Source of the DNA: CAZFLD01 sp964519835
GTDB lineage: Bacteria; Spirochaetota; Spirochaetia; DSM-27196; CAZFLD01
Assembly: GCA_964519835.1 (NCBI GenBank)
Contig: CAZFLD010000003.1
Span: forward strand, 1 to 64,000
Length of the DNA: 64,000 nt
Direction: 5' to 3'
In this document: in pieces, positions 34,832 to 43,244 of the stretch
Layout: each line of letters starts with the position of its first letter
Numbering within the stretch: position 1 is the stretch's first letter
Notes under the pieces: generated by a model
Told to the model about the DNA's origin: nothing
The model's database searches: none
The model's input: the letters and a program-made list of their open reading frames with translations, nothing else
Translations under genes and position numbers: made by a program

Positions 34832-35077
34832 ATGAGGGATTCTTTTAAGGAACTAACCTTCGCCGAGTTGGTGAAAAAGCGCGAGGACCTCAAGAAGGAA
34901 TACCGCAACCTTCGGTTTGATATGGTGGTGGGGCATGTCGACAATCCGCTACAGAAGCGGGTGCTGCGACGGAAGCTCGCACGTTTGAACCATATGATTT
35001 ATAACCACCCGGAAGCCGGGCAGGCCGAGTTGGGGTCGGATGAGGTCTCATCTGGGCAGATAGGAGGCGTTTCGTGA
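34832..35077 (+). CDS. rpmC: 50S ribosomal protein L29
   Basis: The 81-residue protein has the two-helix L29 fold (about residues 1-65). A 15-20-residue C-terminal extension makes it a little longer than usual. Its last bases overlap the GTG start of rpsQ by 4 nt. Confidence 0.95.
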   Translation: MRDSFKELTFAELVKKREDLKKEYRNLRFDMVVGHVDNPLQKRVLRRKLARLNHMIYNHPEAGQAELGSDEVSSGQIGGVS

Positions 35078-35463
35078 GCGACGAAACTCAGACGACCGAG
35101 GTTGCCGGCACTACAAGCGAGGCAGTCGAGGCTGCGGCGGCACCGGTAGATACAGGCACCGGCACCGGCACAATTGAAGTGGCAGGTGCGGGTGAAGATC
35201 CGGTTACCGGCGCGAACACCGGCAAGAAGATTTGGACGGGCAGGGTCGTCAGCGACAAAATGAACAAGACGATCGTGGTAGCCATTGCGGAACGAAAGAC
35301 CCATAGGCTCTACAAGAAGTACCTGACGGAAACAAAAAAGGTTAAGGCGCACGACGAGGCCAACGATGCCCATTTAGGTGACACGGTGCGGGTCATTGAG
35401 TCGCGCCCAATTAGCAAAGACAAGCGTTGGCGTCTCCACGAGATCGTCGAGAGGGCGCGGTAG
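35074..35463 (+). CDS. rpsQ: 30S ribosomal protein S17 with N-terminal extension
   Basis: The S17 core (about residues 50-129: WTGRVVSDKMNKTIVVAI and a C-terminal SRPISKDKRWRLHEIVERA) is normal. In front lies a low-complexity extension of about 48 residues rich in Ala, Thr, Gly and Glu, including four Thr-Gly repeats. S17 is usually about 80-90 residues. GTG overlaps the rpmC stop as GTGA, which supports this start; no good start exists nearer the core (the first Met is inside the OB fold). Confidence 0.93.
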   Translation: MSDETQTTEVAGTTSEAVEAAAAPVDTGTGTGTIEVAGAGEDPVTGANTGKKIWTGRVVSDKMNKTIVVAIAERKTHRLYKKYLTETKKVKAHDEANDAHLGDTVRVIESRPISKDKRWRLHEIVERAR

Positions 35464-35484
35464 GACCAAGGCAGGGCATTTGTC

Positions 35485-35853
35485 ATGATTCAGATGAACA
35501 CGTTTTTAAACGTTGCCGACAATAGCGGAGCCAAGCGCGTGCAGTGCGTTAAGGTCCTCGGTGGAAGCAAGCGCAAGAGCGCCGGGGTCGGCGACACCAT
35601 TGTTGTCGCTGTGAAGGACGCCTTGCCGAACGCGCCGGTAAAAAAGGGCAATGTCGAGCGAGCCGTTATCGTTCGCACAAAAAAAGAGTTAAAGCGCCGC
35701 GATGGGACCTACATACGATTTGACGACAATGCGTGTGTCATTGTTGATCCGCAGAAGAACCCCAAGGGAAAGCGGATTTTTGGTCCGGTTGCACGGGAAC
35801 TGCGCGAGGGTGACTATATGAAGATCATCTCGCTCGCGCCGGAGGTCTTGTAG
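35485..35853 (+). CDS. rplN: 50S ribosomal protein L14
   Basis: The 122-residue L14 begins MIQMNTFLNVADNSGAKRVQCVKV as in the family (first 24 residues). It contains VRTKKELKRRDGTYIRFDDNA. It is one base before rplX. Confidence 0.98.
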   Translation: MIQMNTFLNVADNSGAKRVQCVKVLGGSKRKSAGVGDTIVVAVKDALPNAPVKKGNVERAVIVRTKKELKRRDGTYIRFDDNACVIVDPQKNPKGKRIFGPVARELREGDYMKIISLAPEVL

Positions 35854-35854
35854 G

Positions 35855-36172
35855 ATGGCCGGTAATACATCACGAATCAGGAAAAACGATGAGGTCATGG
35901 TCATTGCGGGGAAGGACAGGGGTAAGACCGGTCGTGTCCTTCGGGTTGACCGGGAGGCCGGTCGCGTACTGATCGAAGGCATTAACATGGTCAAAAAGGC
36001 GATGCGCAAAAAAAACCAGAACGACCGTGGCGGCATTATCGAGATCGAGGCGCCGGTCCACCTGTCGAACGTGATGCCCGTCACCAAGTCGGGCAAGCCC
36101 ACCCGGGTCGGCTACCGCGTTGAGAACGGCAAAAAGGTTCGCGTGGCCAAAGCTACAGGGGAGGTGCTGTAA
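35855..36172 (+). CDS. rplX: 50S ribosomal protein L24
   Basis: The 105-residue L24 assembly initiator has a KOW motif (VMVIAGKDRGKTGRVLRVD) and a C-terminal RVGYRVENGKKVRVAK. It overlaps rplE by one base. Confidence 0.97.
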   Translation: MAGNTSRIRKNDEVMVIAGKDRGKTGRVLRVDREAGRVLIEGINMVKKAMRKKNQNDRGGIIEIEAPVHLSNVMPVTKSGKPTRVGYRVENGKKVRVAKATGEVL

Positions 36173-36717
36173 TGGCCGCACCAAAGCTGAGTACCATGTA
36201 TCAAGAGACGGTAAAGAAGGAGCTCTTTGAAGAGTTTCAGTACAGCTCTCCCATGCAGATCCCTCGGCTTGAAAAGGTCGTTGTAAGCATGGGTGTGGGT
36301 GAGGCAATTCAAAACAAAAAGCTCTTAGACGCGGCGACCGACGAGCTTACGCGTATTACCGGACAGCGTGCCGTAAAGACAAAGGCAAAAAAGTCGATCT
36401 CAAACTTCAAGGTCCGGGAGGGGATGGAGATCGGCTGTCGTGTGACGCTTCGGGGCTTCAGGATGTTTGAGTTTCTCGATCGTCTGATGAATATTGCGCT
36501 TCCGAGGGTTAAGGACTTTCGTGGTTCTAATCCCAACGCCTTCGACGGTCACGGGAACTATTCGTTGGGAATTACAGAGCAGATTATATTTCCGGAGATT
36601 GACTACGACAAAATCGAACGTGTGTCCGGAATGAACATTGCAATTGTTACAACGGCGGAAACCGATGAAGAGGCAAAGCGTCTCCTCGAGAAACTCGGTA
36701 TGCCGTTTAGGAAGTAA
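36172..36717 (+). CDS. rplE: 50S ribosomal protein L5
   Basis: The 181-residue L5 binds 5S rRNA and P-site tRNA. PRLEKVVVSMGVGEA and FRGSNPNAFDGHGNYSLGI are conserved. It is 9 nt before rpsN. Confidence 0.98.
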   Translation: MAAPKLSTMYQETVKKELFEEFQYSSPMQIPRLEKVVVSMGVGEAIQNKKLLDAATDELTRITGQRAVKTKAKKSISNFKVREGMEIGCRVTLRGFRMFEFLDRLMNIALPRVKDFRGSNPNAFDGHGNYSLGITEQIIFPEIDYDKIERVSGMNIAIVTTAETDEEAKRLLEKLGMPFRK

Positions 36718-36726
36718 GGGGAATCT

Positions 36727-36912
36727 ATGGCCAAGAAGTCGATGATTATCAAATCGCAGAGAAAGCCGAAATACGTCACGCGTCTTGTCCGCCGGTGTAG
36801 GGTGTGTGGTCGGCCCCGGGGCTACATGCGCAAGTTCCAGCTTTGCAGGGTCTGTTTCCGCAAGCTGGCGAACGAAGGCAAGATTCCCGGCGTCACGAAG
36901 TCAAGCTGGTAG
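36727..36912 (+). CDS. rpsN: 30S ribosomal protein S14, zinc-binding type
   Basis: The 61-residue short S14 carries four Cys (24, 27, 40, 43) in a C-x2-C...C-x2-C zinc ribbon, unlike the longer zinc-free S14 of enterobacteria. Expression may therefore depend on zinc supply if a second copy exists elsewhere. Confidence 0.97.
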   Translation: MAKKSMIIKSQRKPKYVTRLVRRCRVCGRPRGYMRKFQLCRVCFRKLANEGKIPGVTKSSW

Positions 36913-36921
36913 GAGCGATTA

Positions 36922-37320
36922 ATGAGCGTTTCTCATCCTATTTCGGACATGCTGACAAAGATTCGAAATGCAAGTCTCGCGCGGTTTGAGAAGGTAGACA
37001 TCGATACGTCCAAGCTCAAGCTGGAGATCGTAAAGATTCTCAAGAACGAAGGCTACATTAAGAACTTCAAGAAGGTGAATCAGGATGAAAAGAACCTGAT
37101 TCGTGTGTTTCTGAAATACGACGAAGAGGCAAATCCGATTATTCATGGCCTCAAGACCATTTCCAAACCCGGGCGGCGTGTCTACTCGGGCTATCGGAAG
37201 ATGCCTCGTGTCTATAACGGTTACGGGACCATCATCGTGTCGACCTCCGCAGGCGTTACGACCGGACGCAAGGCGTCGGAGAGACGCGTGGGCGGCGAGC
37301 TGATTTGTTCCATTTGGTAG
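36922..37320 (+). CDS. rpsH: 30S ribosomal protein S8
   Basis: The 132-residue S8 binds central-domain 16S rRNA. HPISDMLTKIRNA and the C-terminal VSTSAGVTTGRKASERRVGGELIC are conserved. In many bacteria S8 represses the spc operon; no leader site was identified here. Confidence 0.98.
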   Translation: MSVSHPISDMLTKIRNASLARFEKVDIDTSKLKLEIVKILKNEGYIKNFKKVNQDEKNLIRVFLKYDEEANPIIHGLKTISKPGRRVYSGYRKMPRVYNGYGTIIVSTSAGVTTGRKASERRVGGELICSIW

Positions 37321-37333
37321 TAAGGAGCAGAAG

Positions 37334-37873
37334 GTGTCACGGGTAGGAAGACTTCCAGTTCAGATTCCCAAGGGCGTAACGGTCAACGTCGATACAAACG
37401 TCCTAACCGTAGAGGGGCCTAAGGGCAAGCTTTCGCAGAGTTTCCGACCCGAGGTCACGGTCCGCGTCGAGGACGGCTCGGGTTTTGTCGAGCGCAAGAG
37501 CGAGAGCAAAAAGGCGAAATCACTCCACGGCTTGTATCGCAAGCTTCTGAGCAACATGGTGACGGGTGTCAGCCAGGGTTTTAGCAAGACGCTGTTGGTG
37601 AACGGTGTTGGCTATCGCGTAGAGATGGCCGGGAACAACCTCGTCTTGAATCTCGGGTTCTCTAATCCGATCGAGTTTGTAGTGCCGGACGGGATAACCG
37701 TTGTTGTGGACGGGCCTAACAAGCTGACCGTGTCCGGGATCGACCGGCACATGGTAGGTCAGGTGGCCGCCAATATTCGGAATTTGAGGCCGCCGGAGCC
37801 GTACAAGGGCAAAGGCATTCGTTACGAAGACGAGTACGTCCGGCGCAAGGTCGGCAAGTCGGGCATCAAGTAG
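37334..37873 (+). CDS. rplF: 50S ribosomal protein L6
   Basis: The 179-residue L6 starts with GTG (MSRVGRLPVQIPKGV). Two repeated alpha/beta domains follow, with the C-terminal RPPEPYKGKGIRYEDEYVRRK. It is 9 nt before rplR. Confidence 0.98.
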   Translation: MSRVGRLPVQIPKGVTVNVDTNVLTVEGPKGKLSQSFRPEVTVRVEDGSGFVERKSESKKAKSLHGLYRKLLSNMVTGVSQGFSKTLLVNGVGYRVEMAGNNLVLNLGFSNPIEFVVPDGITVVVDGPNKLTVSGIDRHMVGQVAANIRNLRPPEPYKGKGIRYEDEYVRRKVGKSGIK

Positions 37874-37882
37874 GGTAGTGGT

Positions 37883-38242
37883 ATGAAGCGTTTGATCCAG
37901 AAACAAAAGCGGCTGCGGCGACGTAAGCTCAGTATTCGAAACAAGATCTCGGGATCGGCCGCCAGGCCGCGGCTGAGTGTGTACAAGAGCAACCGCCACC
38001 TTTATGTCCAGGTCATCGATGATGTGGCCGGTCATACTCTTTTTGGTCTCAAAAGCGGTGCCGGCGACGCGTCCGAGTTGCGATCACGAGTAGAAGACGC
38101 GACCCGCTTCGGCGAACTGGTGGGCAGTAAGGTGAAACAACTCGGCGTAGAAAAGGTTGTGTTTGACCGTAACGGCAATCTGTACCATGGCGTCATCAAG
38201 GCTCTTGCCGACGGCGTGAGAAAGGCCGGCGTTCGGCTCTAG
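37883..38242 (+). CDS. rplR: 50S ribosomal protein L18
   Basis: The 119-residue L18 binds 5S rRNA. RPRLSVYKSNRHLYVQVIDD and the C-terminal FDRNGNLYHGVIKALADGVR are conserved. Confidence 0.97.
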   Translation: MKRLIQKQKRLRRRKLSIRNKISGSAARPRLSVYKSNRHLYVQVIDDVAGHTLFGLKSGAGDASELRSRVEDATRFGELVGSKVKQLGVEKVVFDRNGNLYHGVIKALADGVRKAGVRL

Positions 38243-38255
38243 GAGAAGAGGAATA

Positions 38256-38750
38256 GTGGACCAAGATCAAGGTAGAGAAATCACCGAAAAACTCGTGAAC
38301 TTGAACCGCGTCGCTAAGGTGGTAAAGGGCGGACGTCGTTTCTCTTTTTCGGCATTGGTGGTCGTAGGCGACAAAGCGGGCCGTGTAGGCTACGGCTTTG
38401 GCAAGGCAAACGACGTGAGCGAGGCTATTCGCAAGAGTGTCGACAAGGCCAAGCAGAGCATGATTGCCGTGCCCATCAAAAACAGCACGATCCCACACGA
38501 GGTCGTCGGTGAGTTTAAGAGCGGTCGGGTGTTGTTGAAACCTGGTGCCCCGGGAACGGGCATTATCGCCGGTGGACCGGTGCGTGCGATTATGGAGGTC
38601 GGCGGCATCAACGACATCTTGAGTAAATCGCTTGGCTCGCAGAATCCTATCAATATTGTAAAGGCCGTATTTCAGGGCCTGGAGAGTCTGATGGAAGCCC
38701 GCACGGTCGCACGAAATCGTGGCAAATCGCTTGCCGAGTTCTGGGGGTAG
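38256..38750 (+). CDS. rpsE: 30S ribosomal protein S5
   Basis: The 164-residue S5 supports decoding accuracy and mRNA unwinding. It starts with GTG. The double-stranded RNA-binding-like domain (NRVAKVVKGGRRFSFSALVV) and GAPGTGIIAGGPVRAIMEVGGI are intact. It is 3 nt before rpmD. Confidence 0.98.
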   Translation: MDQDQGREITEKLVNLNRVAKVVKGGRRFSFSALVVVGDKAGRVGYGFGKANDVSEAIRKSVDKAKQSMIAVPIKNSTIPHEVVGEFKSGRVLLKPGAPGTGIIAGGPVRAIMEVGGINDILSKSLGSQNPINIVKAVFQGLESLMEARTVARNRGKSLAEFWG

Positions 38751-38753
38751 ATA

Positions 38754-38939
38754 ATGGCCAAGACCGTTCGTATTTCGCTGGTTAAAAGCCCGATTGGTCG
38801 TATTCCAAAGCATCGCAGAACGATACAAGCGTTGGGTCTTCGGAAAATGAATCAATCGGTGGAAAAGGAGCTGACACCGGCCATAGAGGGCATGCTCAAG
38901 ACCGTGTTCTATATGGTTGATGTGGAGGAGATCTTGTAA
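38754..38939 (+). CDS. rpmD: 50S ribosomal protein L30
   Basis: The 61-residue L30 has VRISLVKSPIGRIPKHRRTI and LGLRKMNQSV. It is 2 nt before rplO. Confidence 0.97.
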   Translation: MAKTVRISLVKSPIGRIPKHRRTIQALGLRKMNQSVEKELTPAIEGMLKTVFYMVDVEEIL

Positions 38940-38941
38940 CT

Positions 38942-39427
38942 ATGGAAACAATACGACCCCCCGAGGGGGCGACTCAGGATAAAAAGGTTCGTGGTCGGGG
39001 CCCTGGCTCCGGTCGAGGCAAAACCTCTGGGAAAGGCCATAAGGGGCAGCGGGCTCGTGCCGGCGGCGGCGTACGACCCGGCTTTGAGGGTGGCCAGATG
39101 CCTCTCTACAGACGTATTGCGCGTCGGGGTTTCTCCAACTACCCGTTCAAAGTCGAGTATACCGTTGTTAATCTGGTCGATCTCGAAGCCAAGTTCGACT
39201 CCGGCGCGATTGTCACTCTCCAGTCGCTGGCCGAAAAGGGCGTTATCAAGGCAAAGGACCGGTACGTAAAGATCCTCGGCGGCGGTGAGCTTTCGAAAAA
39301 GCTCACTGTCGATGCGTCGGTGAAGACCTCCGCGTCGGCTCGTGAGAAAATCGTCGCAGCCGGTGGAACGGTGGCTGAGAGCGAAGCGGCCGAGGGTACA
39401 ACAGAAAGAAACGAGCAAGGCGAGTAG
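38942..39427 (+). CDS. rplO: 50S ribosomal protein L15
   Basis: The 161-residue L15 has the Gly/Arg-rich start GRGPGSGRGKTSGKGHKGQ and the C-terminal ADDV-type fold. The last about 20 residues (SEAAEGTTERNEQGE) are an acidic extension. It is 23 nt before secY. Confidence 0.97.
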   Translation: METIRPPEGATQDKKVRGRGPGSGRGKTSGKGHKGQRARAGGGVRPGFEGGQMPLYRRIARRGFSNYPFKVEYTVVNLVDLEAKFDSGAIVTLQSLAEKGVIKAKDRYVKILGGGELSKKLTVDASVKTSASAREKIVAAGGTVAESEAAEGTTERNEQGE

Positions 39428-39450
39428 GAGAATTGGGGGCAACGTAGGTT

Positions 39451-40770
39451 ATGGCAAGAAACCCGCTGGTCGACATATTTCGCATCAAAGACCTGAGATC
39501 TCGTGTGCTTTTTACCATAGGCATACTTATGATCTTCCGTCTTGGTGCGACAATTCCCATTCCGGGAATTAACGTAAACGCACTCAAGAACTACTTTCTG
39601 TCACAGCAGGCGGCAGGTGGTATCTCCGTCACGGACTTCCTGGACTTTTTCGCCGGAGGGGCGTTTTCGCGGTTTTCCGTCTTTATGTTGGGTATTATGC
39701 CCTACATCTCCATGTCGATCATTATGCAACTCCTGCTATTGGTGTTCCCCAAGCTCAAGCGAATTTCGCAGGAAGATGGTGGTCGCAAGAAAATCCAGCG
39801 GTATACACGCTATGGAACCGTTGTTGTTTGTCTTATCCAATCTTCCGCGGTAACCGTTTTTGCCGACAGTATTCCTGACGCAATCAACATCGATCGCGGA
39901 CTGTATACCGTCGTGTCAATGCTTACGGTTACGTCGGGCACGGTGTTCCTTATGTGGTTGGGCGAGCAGATAAATCAACGGGGGGTCGGAAACGGCATCT
40001 CTCTTATCATATTTGCCGGTATAGTCGCGCGTATGCCCAATGCAATCTGGATTCTTATGGAAAGCATCCGGGAGGGGCGGCTTAATCCGGTATTTGTGAT
40101 CGTGGTTTTTGCGATGTTTGTGGTTGTCGTGGCGCTTGTCATCTATGAGCAGCGCGGGCAACGAAAGATCCCGGTCAACTACGCCAAGCGTGTTGTCGGA
40201 CGCAAGATGTACGGAGCCCAAAACACTTACATTCCGTTTAAGATCAACCCATCGGGTGTTATTCCGGTTATCTTCGCCTCAGCCATTCTTACGTTTCCGT
40301 TGCAGATAGCCCAAAGCATCGGGCCAAGCGCCCGGTGGCTTCAGAATTTTGCGAACTGGCTCAACCCAAGCGGTGCACCGTATTTGATCATCTATACTCT
40401 GTTGATTGTCTTTTTTGCGTACTTCTACACGCAGGTTACGCTCAATCCAATGGAGATTGCCAAAAACATCCGGGAGAACGGTGGATCAATTCCAGGCATA
40501 CGTTCCGAGAAGATGGAGAGCCACTTGACCCGGATCCTAAACCGGATTATTTTGCCCGGTGCATTGTTCCTGGCGTTTATCGCATTGATCCCGACGATCG
40601 TTCAGAGCGTGTTCAACTTTCCGGCGCAGGTTGCGTTTCTTATGGGTGGTACTTCGCTTCTTATCATGGTCGGTGTGGATCTTGACCTAATGTCTCAGAT
40701 CGAGGGGCACCTCCGAATGCATCACCACGAAGGTTTTACAAAGCGACGGATTAGGTCGCGGAACTTGTAA
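39451..40770 (+). CDS. secY: Preprotein translocase channel SecY
   Basis: The 439-residue polytopic membrane protein forms the protein-export pore with SecE. Ten membrane spans can be seen. Characteristic segments are ATIPIPGINV, the plug-side GALGIMPYI-like GIMPYISMSI, and NPMEIAKNIRENGGSIPGIR. It is followed directly by rpmJ; adk, map and infA, which often sit here, are missing. Confidence 0.98.
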   Translation: MARNPLVDIFRIKDLRSRVLFTIGILMIFRLGATIPIPGINVNALKNYFLSQQAAGGISVTDFLDFFAGGAFSRFSVFMLGIMPYISMSIIMQLLLLVFPKLKRISQEDGGRKKIQRYTRYGTVVVCLIQSSAVTVFADSIPDAINIDRGLYTVVSMLTVTSGTVFLMWLGEQINQRGVGNGISLIIFAGIVARMPNAIWILMESIREGRLNPVFVIVVFAMFVVVVALVIYEQRGQRKIPVNYAKRVVGRKMYGAQNTYIPFKINPSGVIPVIFASAILTFPLQIAQSIGPSARWLQNFANWLNPSGAPYLIIYTLLIVFFAYFYTQVTLNPMEIAKNIRENGGSIPGIRSEKMESHLTRILNRIILPGALFLAFIALIPTIVQSVFNFPAQVAFLMGGTSLLIMVGVDLDLMSQIEGHLRMHHHEGFTKRRIRSRNL

Positions 40771-40781
40771 GGAGTTAGCTT

Positions 40782-40895
40782 GTGAAAGTACGAGCGAGCG
40801 TTAAGCCAATTTGTGATAAGTGCAAAGTCATCCGACGGCGTGGTGTTGTCCGGATCATTTGCTCAAACCCGAAACACAAGCAACGACAGAGGTAG
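40782..40895 (+). CDS. rpmJ: 50S ribosomal protein L36
   Basis: A 37-residue protein starts with GTG (MKVRASVKPICDKCKVIRRR). Zinc ligands Cys11, Cys14, Cys27 and His32 mark it as the zinc-binding L36. GGAG stands upstream. It lies 11 nt after secY and 9 nt before rpsM. Confidence 0.96.
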   Translation: MKVRASVKPICDKCKVIRRRGVVRIICSNPKHKQRQR

Positions 40896-40904
40896 GAGGC
40901 AGGA

Positions 40905-41276
40905 ATGGCTCGTATCGCAGGAATCGACCTGCCCAACAAACACACCGATATAGCTTTGACGTACATTTTTGGTATCGGTCACTCTTCGGCTCGTCAAATT
41001 TGCGAAAGCACCGGGATAGACCCGGAGAGGCGCATCAACGATCTAAGCGCAGCAGAACTCAATCAGCTGCGGAGTGTCTTGGAGAACGACTACACAGTCG
41101 AGGGGCGCTTGCGGACAGAAACGTCCTTGAACATCAAGCGGCTGATGGACATTGGTAGCCACCGCGGACTTCGCCATCGTCGTGGTCTTCCGGTGCGTGG
41201 CCAACGAACACGCACGAATGCCCGCACGAGAAAGGGCAAAAAGAAGACTGTGGCCGGAAAGAAGAAAGCGAAGTAG
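40905..41276 (+). CDS. rpsM: 30S ribosomal protein S13
   Basis: The 123-residue S13 contacts P-site tRNA and the 50S subunit. ARIAGIDLPNKHTDIALTYI and HRGLRHRRGLPVRGQRTRTNARTRKG (basic C-terminus) are typical. AGGAGG precedes the ATG. Confidence 0.98.
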   Translation: MARIAGIDLPNKHTDIALTYIFGIGHSSARQICESTGIDPERRINDLSAAELNQLRSVLENDYTVEGRLRTETSLNIKRLMDIGSHRGLRHRRGLPVRGQRTRTNARTRKGKKKTVAGKKKAK

Positions 41277-41286
41277 GGAGTCTTGA

Positions 41287-41673
41287 ATGGCTAAAGCAGC
41301 TCCGCGCAAGCGGAAAGAGAAAAAAAACGTATTCGAAGGGAACGTCTACATTCAGGCGACCTTCAACAACACAATCGTCACGGTCACTGACCTTACCGGC
41401 AACGGTCTCTCCTGGGCGAGCGCAGGTTCGTTGGGATTCCGGGGGGCGAAAAAGTCTACTCCCTACGCGGCACAGACCACTGCCGAAACGGCCGCCCGCA
41501 AGGCTATGGACTTTGGTCTGCGCGAGGTGCACGTGTTTGTGAAAGGACCGGGCGTCGGTCGCGAATCCGCAATACGCTCCCTTGGTGCGCTCGGCCTGCA
41601 GGTCAGAAGCATCCGGGACGTAACTCCGATTCCTCATAACGGATGTCGGCCTCGGAAGAGCCGTCGAGTTTAG
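41287..41673 (+). CDS. rpsK: 30S ribosomal protein S11
   Basis: The 128-residue platform protein has NVYIQATFNNTIVTVTDLTG and GVGRESAIRSLGALGLQV, ending DVTPIPHNGCRPRKSRRV. In most bacteria rpsD (S4) follows; here rpoA comes directly, 30 nt away. Confidence 0.98.
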   Translation: MAKAAPRKRKEKKNVFEGNVYIQATFNNTIVTVTDLTGNGLSWASAGSLGFRGAKKSTPYAAQTTAETAARKAMDFGLREVHVFVKGPGVGRESAIRSLGALGLQVRSIRDVTPIPHNGCRPRKSRRV

Positions 41674-41703
41674 TCTAAGCTCGGCGGCGAAGGAGCTCAC
41701 AAC

Positions 41704-42759
41704 ATGGCAAGAAAAAACCTGCTCAAGGGCTTTAAAAGGCCCAAGGGCATTACGTTTGAACACAGCGAAGTCGGCAAGGACTACGGTCGTTTTATTGCCC
41801 ATCCCTTCGAGCGAGGTTACGGAACAACAATCGGTAACACGCTCCGACGGGTACTGCTTTCCTGCATTCAGGGATACGCCGTTACGGCGGTGCGCATCAC
41901 GAGCTACGATGCCGACGGCAATGCTCACGTCTTGTCTTCCGAGTACGAGGCAATCCCGGGTGTGGTCGAGGATACGCCGGACGTGATCAACAATCTCAAG
42001 CAACTAAAGCTTGCTTTGGAGAATGATCTCGAACAAAAGACCGTTGTTATCGAAAAGAAAGGCAGCAGTACGTTTGTTGGTGGAGACCTCGAAGTAGACG
42101 GTCAGATCGCGGTCATCACAAAGGATGCTCACGTGGCTACCCTTATGAGCGACGCCCATCTCGAGGTAGAGCTTCAGATTGATTTGGGCCGTGGCTATGT
42201 TCCCGCAGAGCTAAATGAGAAGTATGTCGAAGTTATTGGAACGATTCCGATCGATGCCGTTTTTTCTCCTATTCGACGCGTTAAATATTCGGTTGAGAAT
42301 ACACGGGTTGGGCAGCGCAGCGACTACGATAAGCTTGTGTTCGAGGTCTGGACCGATGGCACGGTGAGCCCCGAGGACGGCGTCGCCGAGGCGGCCAAAA
42401 TCGCCAAGGACCACTTTACGATCTTTATCAACTTCGACGAGAGCGAAGTTGGTAGCGACGATGACATCGATGAAGATGAGGAGCGTATCCGTGCGCTGCT
42501 TGATACGCCGGTGGAGGAGCTGGAGCTTTCGGTGCGGTCCAGCAACTGTCTGAAAAACGCAAATATCCGTAGCATTGGCGATTTGACGTCGCGGACGGAA
42601 GACGATATCGCCAAGACCCGCAACTTCGGCAAGAAGTCGCTACTGGAGATCAAAGAGAAACTCAAAGAGTGGAACCTGAGCCTGGGAATGACCGACTACA
42701 GTCATCTCAAGGACGCTCTTCGGATGAAAAAGGCCAAGGAAGAGGAAGATGAAGCATAG
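41704..42759 (+). CDS. rpoA: RNA polymerase subunit alpha
   Basis: The 351-residue alpha subunit has the dimerisation domain (GRFIAHPFERGYGTTIGNTL, about residues 25-44). The C-terminal DNA-binding domain (about 260-335: ELSVRSSNCLKNANIRSIGDL, KSLLEIKEKL) follows an acidic linker. It overlaps rplQ by 11 nt. Confidence 0.98.
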   Translation: MARKNLLKGFKRPKGITFEHSEVGKDYGRFIAHPFERGYGTTIGNTLRRVLLSCIQGYAVTAVRITSYDADGNAHVLSSEYEAIPGVVEDTPDVINNLKQLKLALENDLEQKTVVIEKKGSSTFVGGDLEVDGQIAVITKDAHVATLMSDAHLEVELQIDLGRGYVPAELNEKYVEVIGTIPIDAVFSPIRRVKYSVENTRVGQRSDYDKLVFEVWTDGTVSPEDGVAEAAKIAKDHFTIFINFDESEVGSDDDIDEDEERIRALLDTPVEELELSVRSSNCLKNANIRSIGDLTSRTEDDIAKTRNFGKKSLLEIKEKLKEWNLSLGMTDYSHLKDALRMKKAKEEEDEA

Positions 42760-43162
42760 AATCGGATACAACCGGCTTGGTCGGCGTACCGGTCATCGGA
42801 TCGCGATGACCAAGAACATGGTGACATCGCTCTTCGACCATGAACGCATCACCACGACAAAAGCAAAGGCAAAAGAGATCCGCAGGACGGCCGAGAAAAT
42901 GATTACGCGTGCGAAGGTTGATTCGGTTCACAACAGGCGGATAGTCGGCGCAAAAATCAAAAATCAAGCGATCCTTGCCAAACTGTTCACTGAGCTAGGA
43001 CCTCGATACCAAGCTCGGCCCGGCGGGTATACGCGCATTCTCAAGCTCGGTTTCCGCCCCAACGACGGAAGTGAGATCGTTATTCTGGAGTTGGTCGATC
43101 GACCGGAACAGGAGCCGGAGAAAAAACCGCGTAGACAAAAAAGCACGGCCGCCAAAGAGTAG
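42749..43162 (+). CDS. rplQ: 50S ribosomal protein L17
   Basis: The 137-residue L17 begins MKHRIGYNRLGRRTGHR and has ALLRNMVTSLF-like KNMVTSLFDHERITTT. A Lys/Arg-rich tail extends the C-terminus. It is the last gene of the ribosomal cluster; an inverted repeat GTCAGG/CCTGAC (about 43165-43200) follows without a U-run. Confidence 0.97.
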   Translation: MKHRIGYNRLGRRTGHRIAMTKNMVTSLFDHERITTTKAKAKEIRRTAEKMITRAKVDSVHNRRIVGAKIKNQAILAKLFTELGPRYQARPGGYTRILKLGFRPNDGSEIVILELVDRPEQEPEKKPRRQKSTAAKE

Positions 43163-43244
43163 CAGTCAGGCGACATCGCTGCTCATTGTTCGTTCCTGAC
43201 GCGCCGATAGTAATAACGCGGAGGTGTCGGGGGCCCCGGGGAGC

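Noticed and set aside
43224..43244. GTG 43224 as the preferred start of the large repeat protein
   Set aside because: The GGAG motif would touch the start codon. The ATG at 43245 is slightly better, but this is not certain.
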